Shown here: one piece after another, positions 1-4,845 of the stretch
Layout of the letters: the number at the start of each line of letters is the position of its first letter
Numbering within the stretch: the stretch's first letter is position 1
NCBI GenBank assembly: GCA_007135505.1
Contig: SLIS01000100.1
Location: forward strand, 1-7,474
From: Halovivax sp.
Lineage (GTDB): Archaea; Halobacteriota; Halobacteria; Halobacteriales; Natrialbaceae
DNA length: 7,474 nt
Reading direction: 5' to 3'
Made by a program: the position numbers and the translations under genes
Notes under the pieces: model-generated
The model's input: the letters and a program-made list of their open reading frames with translations, nothing else
Database searches by the model: none
What the model was told of the DNA's origin: nothing

Positions 1-70
1 CGAAAGGCCGGACATCCTGCTGTTCGAAATCGAATACCGTCTAATCCCGAGAACCGATCGACCGCTTCGC

Positions 71-529
71 TCAATCGCCAGCCGCCACGTCCGCCCCGTC
101 CGCGGCCCGCGCCGACCGCCAGTAGCCCTGCGCGTACGCACCGAGGAACATGCCGACGATCGCGACGAGGATCGGGTAGTTGCCGATCCCGACGCTGGCG
201 TAGGCGGCACCGGGACAGATGCCCGAGAGGCCCCAGCCGACGCCGAAGATCGTGCCGCCGACCAGGACGTTACGGTCCATGGACTTCAGTCGGCGACCGT
301 AGGAGACACCGGTCAGCGGCGCAGTTCGCGCCGAGCGCGAGGCCACACCGACGACGATCATCGTGACGACTGCGGCGCCACCCATGACGAACGCCAGGCC
401 GAGGTCGGAAAACTGCAGGAAGGCGAGGACGACCTCCGGGTGGGTCATGTGACTCACGGCGAGGCCGGCGCCGAACAGGAGTCCGCCGACGAAGATCAGC
501 GGGCCAAAGAGCGGGTGGTCGTCGGTCAT
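71..529 (-). CDS. DUF6691-like half of a YeeE/YedE-type sulfur transporter
   Basis: A 152-residue membrane protein matching the second half-protein of split YeeE/YedE transporters. Four hydrophobic segments are visible, at roughly residues 9-28, 42-63, 88-108 and 115-137. Two family hallmarks are present: an N-terminal SHMTHPEVVLAFL stretch (26-38) and the glycine-rich GVGWGLSGICPG motif (96-107) with Cys105. In characterised YeeE (TsuA) proteins, cysteines in such motifs help pass thiosulfate through the membrane; applying that here is inference. The ATG lies one base after the TAA of the upstream YeeE half, so the two are almost certainly co-translated and probably work as one complex. The upstream gene's last codons supply a good Shine-Dalgarno sequence. 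The C-terminus after residue 138 is short and Ala/Asp-rich. The general family is secure; the transported sulfur species is not determined. Confidence 0.88.
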   Translation of the reverse strand: MTDDHPLFGPLIFVGGLLFGAGLAVSHMTHPEVVLAFLQFSDLGLAFVMGGAAVVTMIVVGVASRSARTAPLTGVSYGRRLKSMDRNVLVGGTIFGVGWGLSGICPGAAYASVGIGNYPILVAIVGMFLGAYAQGYWRSARAADGADVAAGD

Positions 530-530
530 G

Positions 531-1085
531 TTACGGCGTCACCCCCAGCGCCATGACGAACTGCGCGGTCCCCACGGCCACGACGAGGAAGGTCGCGACG
601 TTTACGATCGAGGTCCTCGACCCGGAGCCGACGCCGCAGACGCCGTGGCCCGACGTACAGCCCTTCCCGAGGCGCGTGCCGACGCCGACGAGGAAGCCGC
701 CGGCGAGCAGTCGCCACCACTGGACCTCGGTCGTGAACGCCGCCTCGCCGACGCCATCGACCCAGAACGGATTCAGGAGCAGGAACCAGTAGCCGGCCGC
801 TCCGATGAGGATCCCGGCCGTGAAGAGCACGCGCCAGTCGCGCGACCCGACGAAGCGAACCTGCTGGAATCGCGACTGTTCGGAGACGTACGAGAGCGTC
901 GATTCGAGGAACGTACTCGCGCCGACCGAGATGGCGGTCCCGAGGTAGATGATCGAGACGCCGAGGCCGATCAGTACGCCCCCGACGGCGTATCGGGTGA
1001 TCCCCTCCGGGAAGAACTCCCCGGCAGTGAGCAACGGAGCGAACTCGCCGGACGCGGCGAGTTGTACGAGCGTGATCGCGTCCAT
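531..1085 (-). CDS. YeeE/YedE family sulfur-compound transporter, first half
   Basis: A 184-residue integral membrane protein of the YeeE/YedE (COG2391-type) family, whose studied members import thiosulfate or related sulfur species. The diagnostic stretch is GTRLGKGCTSGHGVCGVG (136-153), matching the family GxRxxxGCTSGHGxxG motif with Cys143 and a second cysteine, Cys150. Hydrophobic segments lie at roughly residues 31-58, 85-104, 123-138 and 159-180. The reading frame stays open far upstream to base 1682, but the upstream part is antisense to serB and does not look like a membrane protein. The ATG at 1085 is chosen because the family-like sequence begins there and a TATA-like element sits 26 bases before it. 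It is followed after one base by the DUF6691-like partner. In many haloarchaea the next gene of such loci is a metallo-beta-lactamase-fold or sulfurtransferase protein; that part lies outside the window. Confidence 0.88.
   Translation of the reverse strand: MDAITLVQLAASGEFAPLLTAGEFFPEGITRYAVGGVLIGLGVSIIYLGTAISVGASTFLESTLSYVSEQSRFQQVRFVGSRDWRVLFTAGILIGAAGYWFLLLNPFWVDGVGEAAFTTEVQWWRLLAGGFLVGVGTRLGKGCTSGHGVCGVGSGSRTSIVNVATFLVVAVGTAQFVMALGVTP
539..546 (-). promoter_or_regulatory. Ribosome binding site for the DUF6691-like gene
   Basis: On the minus strand this reads GGGGGTGA, one mismatch from the archaeal consensus GGAGGTGA, nine bases before the ATG at 529. It lies inside the last codons (Gly-Val-Thr-Pro) of the YeeE-half gene. 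This supports the ATG at 529 as the true start and indicates internal initiation on a shared mRNA. By contrast, the first gene of the unit shows no such site before its start. Confidence 0.6.
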
Positions 1086-1107
1086 ACGGCTGGGTAGGAG
1101 GTAGGGG

Positions 1108-1113
1108 CCTATT
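1108..1113 (-). promoter_or_regulatory. TATA-like element of the YeeE-half promoter
   Basis: On the minus strand this reads AATAGG, centred about 26 bases before the ATG at 1085. That is the spacing expected for a leaderless haloarchaeal transcript. It is a weak match to the haloarchaeal TATA consensus. The stretch between it and the ATG has no Shine-Dalgarno-like sequence, which also fits a leaderless mRNA. An inverted repeat begins two bases upstream. Confidence 0.4.
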
Positions 1114-1114
1114 C

Positions 1115-1134
1115 CGTTGACGGTTGCGTCAACG
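1115..1134. promoter_or_regulatory. Perfect 8-bp inverted repeat, candidate operator
   Basis: CGTTGACG and CGTCAACG form exact inverted arms separated by GTTG. The dyad sits immediately upstream of the TATA-like element of the YeeE-half gene, covering about positions -30 to -49 relative to its ATG. This is where transcription factor B contacts DNA and where many archaeal regulators bind. Size and symmetry suit a dimeric winged-helix regulator. No regulator gene is in the window, so the identity of the binding protein is unknown. Confidence 0.5.
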
Positions 1135-1300
1135 AAGTGGGTGAAACTGTGACGCCACTCCGTCGGGCGATGCGGTGCCCGGAGGGCGGCAACTTCGCTC
1201 GACGGCGCCGAAACGGCGACCCCGCTTTTCGGTGGGTGCTCGGGACCTCGACTCGAAGCCACCGATGTCCCCTCGACCCACGCCAGCGGCGTTGCACGAA

Positions 1301-1314
1301 CGTCAACAGGTAAG
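1301..1314 (+). promoter_or_regulatory. Candidate serB promoter with CGTCAAC half-site
   Basis: The heptamer CGTCAAC (1301-1307) equals one arm of the inverted repeat at 1115-1134. It is followed by a weak TATA-like GTAAG (1310-1314) centred 26 bases before the serB ATG. Exactly 30 bases separate the heptamer from the start codon, the same as on the divergent YeeE side. The TATA match alone is poor; the shared spacing is what makes the site worth listing. Confidence 0.35.
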
Positions 1315-1337
1315 CCGCTTCCGCGTGAAACCGGCGT

Positions 1338-1985
1338 ATGACCCTCGTCGCCTTCGACTTCGACGGGACGCTCGCAGCGTCCGAAATGACGGTCCTGCTC
1401 GGCGAGCGCCGTGGCGTCGCCGACGACATGGCCGCGATCACCGAGCGCGCGATGAACGACGAACTCGACTACGCCACGAGCCTGCGCGAGCGGGCGGCGC
1501 TGCTGGAGGGGCTGTCCGAATCCGAGGCCGCGGCCGCGTACGGCGCCGTCGAACTCCGACCGGACGCGGCGGCGCTGATCCGCGAGCTGAACGAGGCCGA
1601 CGTCACGACCGCCATCCTCACGGGCGGATTCCAGCGCGGCGTCGAGGCCGCCCTCGAGCGAGTGAGCGTCGCGGTCGACCACGTCGTCGCGAACCGGCTG
1701 CCGATCGCGGGCGGCGAGCTAACCGGCGACGTGACGGGGCCGTTGATCGAGGGGACGAAAGACGACGCGCTCGCGGATCTGGCGAGCGCTCAGGACGTCG
1801 CCCTCGAAGCGACCGTCGCCGTCGGTGACGGGGCGAACGACCTGCCGATGCTCGAGGTGGCCGGGCTGGCGGTCGGATTCGACCCGAAGCCGGCCGTGGA
1901 ACCGGCCTGTGACCGGACGGTCGCGTCGATGGCCGCCCTTCGCGAACTCCTCGTCGACGAGGGTATTCTCGCCGACGCCCGCTGA
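1338..1985 (+). CDS. serB: Phosphoserine phosphatase (SerB)
   Basis: A 215-residue cytoplasmic HAD-superfamily hydrolase that removes phosphate from O-phosphoserine, the last step of serine synthesis from 3-phosphoglycerate. All HAD motifs are present: DFDGT with nucleophile Asp7 and acid/base Asp9, motif II ILTGG with Thr95, Lys141 in GTKDD, and GDGANDLPML with Asp164, Asn167 and Asp168. Glu16 and Arg52 fall where the substrate-binding Glu20 and Arg56 lie in the Methanocaldococcus jannaschii enzyme, with a constant four-residue offset, which favours true phosphoserine specificity over a generic HAD enzyme. Motif II carries Thr where many SerB proteins have Ser; this is a tolerated exchange. 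Length is normal for archaeal SerB and no ACT domain is attached. The ATG at 1338 begins directly at the Rossmann strand leading to motif I, as in the family. It is divergent from the sulfur-transporter pair. In many haloarchaea serA lies next to serB, but no serA is visible here. Confidence 0.92.
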   Translation: MTLVAFDFDGTLAASEMTVLLGERRGVADDMAAITERAMNDELDYATSLRERAALLEGLSESEAAAAYGAVELRPDAAALIRELNEADVTTAILTGGFQRGVEAALERVSVAVDHVVANRLPIAGGELTGDVTGPLIEGTKDDALADLASAQDVALEATVAVGDGANDLPMLEVAGLAVGFDPKPAVEPACDRTVASMAALRELLVDEGILADAR

Positions 1986-2097
1986 CTCGCCTCGACGATG
2001 CGGCGCCGGTAATGCTGGACTGGCTCGGCGCTCGTTCCCCTACCGTTCTGACGCTTCACGAACTCTTTCTCGGTCCCGCACGTCTCGGCGAACCCGA

Positions 2098-2118
2098 CCG
2101 GTAACGTACGTTTACCGG
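2098..2118. repeat. Nested inverted repeat (CCGGTAA...TTACCGG)
   Basis: CCGGTAA (2098-2104) and TTACCGG (2112-2118) are exact inverted arms around seven bases. The centre overlaps a perfect 10-bp palindrome, AACGTACGTT (2103-2112). It starts 113 bases after the serB stop and ends 216 bases before the next gene. No T-rich tract follows, so it is not a typical archaeal terminator. It may be a protein-binding site or an RNA hairpin of unknown role. Confidence 0.4.
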
Positions 2119-2302
2119 CCGTCGAACGTCGATATCAGTCTCCAGCCGAATGAGAATCGGCCGTCTCGACGCGCCAGCCTGGAACGTTCGGCGACTGGTG
2201 CACGCGGTATGGGAAAGTTACGCACGCTCGAATTCGCTCGGATAACGACTGGTTACGCGACGAAAGCATCCGCGCAAACGACCGATTTCCGAACGGAAGC
2301 CC

Positions 2303-2309
2303 TTATTTA
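2303..2309 (+). promoter_or_regulatory. TATA box of the small membrane-protein gene
   Basis: TTATTTA centred 28 bases before the ATG at 2334 is a strong haloarchaeal TATA match in otherwise GC-rich DNA. The spacing predicts a transcript that starts at or within a few bases of the ATG, that is, a leaderless mRNA. It also decides the start in favour of ATG 2334 over the TTG at 2322. Confidence 0.65.
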
Positions 2310-2333
2310 CTCAGTATCGAGTTGTTTCTTTCG

Positions 2334-2747
2334 ATGATGTGGCAAGACTTCGTCTTCATGATCGGTAGCGGCCTCTCGATCGGTTTTCTCGCCCCGACGC
2401 TCCGAGACGCGAGCGCCCGGGTGCCGCTCGGAACCAGTCTTCCCTCGATGGGGATCGGTATCGTCTACGGTATCACGTTCGCGACGCTCGGGATGACCTT
2501 CTCCGCACTCGGCGCGTTCGCCGCCGGGGCGATGTGGTCGCTCATCGCGATTATCCGCTCGCCCACGCCCGACCAGCCCACGCCGACCAGACGCGAGCGC
2601 CTCCAACTGCTCGGCCGCGACGCAGGTCGCTGGGGCCAGAAGTTACTCGGTCGCGGTCCGCACCCGGTGGAGCGGTTCCAGCCGTTCGAGTCGACCGACG
2701 CCGTCGTCGATCACCACCACGTCGATCACGGACACGGCGCCGATTGA
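2334..2747 (+). CDS. Small haloarchaeal membrane protein with His-rich C-terminus
   Basis: A 137-residue protein of unknown function that resembles a conserved hypothetical family known to me only from haloarchaea. One hydrophobic segment lies at about residues 5-22. A longer one at about 39-74 may cross the membrane once or twice. A cytoplasm-like, Arg-rich linker follows (76-108), and the tail ends in a histidine cluster, DHHHVDHGHGAD (126-137), with five His in eight residues. Such a tail could bind a transition metal, but no catalytic motif is visible. Start choice: ATG 2334 is preferred because it sits 28 bases after a strong TATA box; the adjacent ATG at 2337 is also possible. The gene is monocistronic by layout, with a 348-base gap before it and a convergent gene after it. 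Coding status is well supported by the promoter, the hydrophobic pattern and GC-biased third positions. Confidence 0.82.
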   Translation: MMWQDFVFMIGSGLSIGFLAPTLRDASARVPLGTSLPSMGIGIVYGITFATLGMTFSALGAFAAGAMWSLIAIIRSPTPDQPTPTRRERLQLLGRDAGRWGQKLLGRGPHPVERFQPFESTDAVVDHHHVDHGHGAD

Positions 2748-2824
2748 ATCGCCCGGGTGCGCCTGCCGCCCGAAACACGCCCGACGCCGCCACACGTCGA
2801 CGTCTTCTACAACCGTCCGGCGTC
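2748..2824. other. Convergent intergenic spacer with 10-bp palindrome
   Basis: These 77 bases lie between the stop codons of two convergent genes. They hold a perfect palindrome, ACGTCGACGT (2794-2803), followed by a short pyrimidine-rich stretch, CTTCTAC. No T-run long enough for a confident archaeal terminator is present on either strand, so the termination points of both transcripts remain unassigned. Confidence 0.4.
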
Positions 2825-3478
2825 TCACTCGCGACGTTCGACCCACGTCCGCCGACCGATGGCGAGTAGCCCACCGATCGCGGCAAAGAGCGCCGGGACC
2901 AGGATGCCGGCGTAGAGGGCGGCGTCAGAGAACGACGGGCCGACGATCGTCTCCTCGCCGGTGGGCGACCACGTCGCGATGGTCGCCACCGTCACGGCGA
3001 ACACGAAGTAGACGGGGACCACGAGCAGCGCCGCGACGACCGCTTCCGGAACCGTCTCGGGCCGTCCGTAGTCGGCGACGACGTAGCCGGCGACGACGAT
3101 GACGCCGAACGTGCCGAGTAAGAAGACGGGCGAGGAGGCGAACGTGAGGACGTTCCAGGTCATCGTGAGGTCGAACGCCTGCACCGCCTCGCCGTCGGCC
3201 TGTAGTTCGGTTCCCAGGTTGATCAACACCGTCCAGGCGGCCTCGATCGCCAGGTGTGGCAGCTCCTCGTCTTCGAGCCGATCCCCCAACCCGCGTCGGA
3301 CGCTCAACACGGCGACCAGCGTCGTGAGGTAGGTGATCGCGATCGCGCCAGTGCCGACGGCCAGTCCGGCGACGACGGGCAGCCGCTCGCCGAGCGAGTC
3401 GGTCGATTCGGTGTCGTCTCCGGACTCGTCGTCGTCCGGAACGGGGCCGCCGTGACGGTATCGCGGCGTCTCTTCCAT
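2825..3478 (-). CDS. Unrecognised polytopic membrane protein, third gene of the metY-metX unit
   Basis: A 217-residue membrane protein that I cannot assign to a named family. The N-terminal 30 residues are hydrophilic and very acidic (DDDESGDDTES at 15-25). Clear hydrophobic segments lie at about 35-58, 114-135, 146-170 and 184-207, with a weaker one at 75-91. The C-terminus is short and charged. No ATP-binding, cysteine-pair or enzymatic motif is visible. Its ATG shares one base with the metX stop (TGATG on the minus strand), which suggests translational coupling. It also has its own TATA-like element inside the metX 3' end, so it may be expressed separately. The position could mean a role in methionine or sulfur-compound handling, for example transport, but that is only a guess from context. 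The start is fixed by the overlap and by the promoter spacing. Confidence 0.78.
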   Translation of the reverse strand: MEETPRYRHGGPVPDDDESGDDTESTDSLGERLPVVAGLAVGTGAIAITYLTTLVAVLSVRRGLGDRLEDEELPHLAIEAAWTVLINLGTELQADGEAVQAFDLTMTWNVLTFASSPVFLLGTFGVIVVAGYVVADYGRPETVPEAVVAALLVVPVYFVFAVTVATIATWSPTGEETIVGPSFSDAALYAGILVPALFAAIGGLLAIGRRTWVERRE

Positions 3479-4845
3479 CAGGATCGATCTGTTTGGGTAC
3501 GGTTATGAATCTGCTGATACGAATCAGGTCCGTTCGACTCACTTCCCGGTGGCCGTGACGAACCGGTGCTCGATTCGCCGTCGCCGCCGGCGTCCGTCAC
3601 CGCTCGACCCGCGACGCCGTCGGCGAGGAAGTCCCCGAGCGGCGGGTTGACGCGGTCGGGTTCGACGAGGAAGGCGTCGTGGCCGTGCGTCGACTCGACG
3701 ACGTGGTGGGCGACCGGCGTCCCCGTCTCGCGGAAGGCGCGTGCGAGTTCGGCCGACTGCTCGACGGTGAAGTGCCAGTCGCCGGTGAAACTCACCACCA
3801 GCGCCTCGCCGGCGAACGCGCCGACGGCGTCGGCGATGCTCTCCTCGCCCGCGGCGAGGTCGAACTCGTCCATCGCCCGGGTGAGATAGCAGTAACTGTT
3901 GGCGTCGAATCGATCGACGAACTGGCGCCCGTTGTAGTCGAGGTAGGCCTCGACGTCGCGGTACGGAACGTCGTCCGCGACCGGATCGGCCGGGAATCGC
4001 CCGGCACTCGCCGCCCGGCCCGCCGAACGGCGACCGAATCGCTCGGCCATCGAATCCTTCGAGAGGTAGGTGACGTGGCCGAGCTGGCGGGCGATCGCGA
4101 GCCCGTCGTCCGGGTCGGGCAGGGCCGGGTCGTAGTAGTCGCCGTCGTTCCAGGCGGGGTCGGTGGTGATGGCTCGGCGCGCGATGGCGTTGATGGCGAG
4201 ACACTGCGGATCGAGCCGGGCGGCCGTCGCGATCGCGACCAGTCGGTCGACGTCGTCGGGGTAGCGCCGGACCCACTCGAGTGCGTTCATTCCACCGACC
4301 GACCCGCCGACGACGGCGTGTAGTCGGCCGACGCCGAGTTCGTCGAGGAGGCGACGCTGGCAGCGCGTCCAGTCCCCGACCGTCACCGGCGGGAAGTCGC
4401 TTCCGTAGGGCTCGCCCGTCTCCGGATTGGTGCTCGCCGGGCCGGTGGTGCCGTAACACGAGCCGGGGACGTTCGCGCAGACGACGCCGTACTCGGTGGT
4501 GTCGATCGCCTTCCCGGGACCGACGGTGTCCGCCCACCAGGCGCGGGCCTGTCCGTCGGCCGCGTCGGTCGTCGTCTCTTCCGAGGCTTGCGATCGACGG
4601 GCGACGTGGGCGCTGCCCGTGAGCGCGTGGCAGACGAGGACGACGTTGCTCCGGGATCGCGCTCGGTCGGTCGCGGCCCGACCCTCCCCACCGTCTTCGA
4701 CCGCCTCGCGAGTGGTGAACTCGCCGTAGCGCTCGTAGGTCACCTCGAGCGACGGGATGGTCTCGCCACAGGCGAACGTGAAGGCGCCGAGATCGACCGT
4801 CGCGCGCTCGGTCGGGACTTCGGTGCCGGTGGCGTTCGGACTCAC
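3478..4845 (-). CDS. metX: Homoserine O-acetyltransferase (MetX)
   Basis: A 455-residue alpha/beta-hydrolase-fold acyltransferase that transfers acetyl from acetyl-CoA to L-homoserine, giving O-acetylhomoserine for MetY. The catalytic triad is visible: nucleophile Ser182 in GGSVGGM (180-186), Asp356 in TGDWHF (354-359) and His389 in HGHDAFL (387-393). Other family segments include [10 protein letters not shown] (71-80), [14 protein letters not shown] (103-116), [14 protein letters not shown] (125-138), [15 protein letters not shown] (212-226) and [18 protein letters not shown] (301-318). The nucleophile elbow has Val and Asn (GGSVGGMN) where bacterial enzymes usually have Met and Gln. Acidic or polar insertions occur at about 43-66 and 84-100. 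The tail beyond about residue 412 is Gly/Ser-rich and looks unconserved. The start is GTG at 4845, overlapping the metY stop as GTGA, with a G-rich Shine-Dalgarno-like stretch five bases upstream. Acetyl rather than succinyl specificity is inferred from the MetX fold and the neighbouring metY. Confidence 0.93.
   Translation of the reverse strand: MSPNATGTEVPTERATVDLGAFTFACGETIPSLEVTYERYGEFTTREAVEDGGEGRAATDRARSRSNVVLVCHALTGSAHVARRSQASEETTTDAADGQARAWWADTVGPGKAIDTTEYGVVCANVPGSCYGTTGPASTNPETGEPYGSDFPPVTVGDWTRCQRRLLDELGVGRLHAVVGGSVGGMNALEWVRRYPDDVDRLVAIATAARLDPQCLAINAIARRAITTDPAWNDGDYYDPALPDPDDGLAIARQLGHVTYLSKDSMAERFGRRSAGRAASAGRFPADPVADDVPYRDVEAYLDYNGRQFVDRFDANSYCYLTRAMDEFDLAAGEESIADAVGAFAGEALVVSFTGDWHFTVEQSAELARAFRETGTPVAHHVVESTHGHDAFLVEPDRVNPPLGDFLADGVAGRAVTDAGGDGESSTGSSRPPGSESNGPDSYQQIHNRTQTDRS
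3501..3510 (-). promoter_or_regulatory. Candidate internal promoter for the third gene
   Basis: On the minus strand this reads ATTCATAACC, centred 27 bases before the ATG at 3478, the leaderless spacing. It lies inside the coding sequence of the last residues of MetX. Two near-identical octamers, GATTCATA and GATTCGTA on the minus strand (3504-3511 and 3518-3525), overlap or adjoin it. The match to the TATA consensus is moderate. Confidence 0.4.

Larger units (their letters stand above)
1986..2333. other. Intergenic region with no convincing gene
   Basis: This 348-base gap separates serB from the small membrane-protein gene. Open frames crossing it have low-complexity, Arg/Ser-rich translations that look like shadow frames. 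One short frame from ATG 2150 to TAA 2245 would give 31 residues, but no promoter stands at the right distance. No tRNA-like or rRNA-like sequence was seen. The only visible structure is the nested inverted repeat at 2098-2118 and, at the right end, the promoter at 2303-2309. Confidence 0.6.

Noticed and set aside
1..70. A possible end or start of a neighbouring gene at the left edge, including a minus-strand ATG at 13-15 preceded by AGG.
   Set aside because: Too few bases are visible to separate a coding start from chance. A further gene of the sulfur locus may begin here, but it cannot be supported.
1086..1682. An in-frame 199-codon N-terminal extension of the YeeE-half gene.
   Set aside because: It runs through the divergent promoter region and antisense to serB, lacks membrane character, and ignores the TATA-like element 26 bases before ATG 1085.
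2150..2245. A 31-codon open frame in the gap after serB.
   Set aside because: It has no promoter or ribosome binding site at a suitable distance and no recognisable composition. A frame this short is expected by chance.
3539..4537. A 332-codon minus-strand frame overlapping metX in another phase.
   Set aside because: Its translation is almost entirely Arg/Gly/Pro-rich, typical of a GC-rich shadow frame, while the overlapping metX frame has a full catalytic triad.
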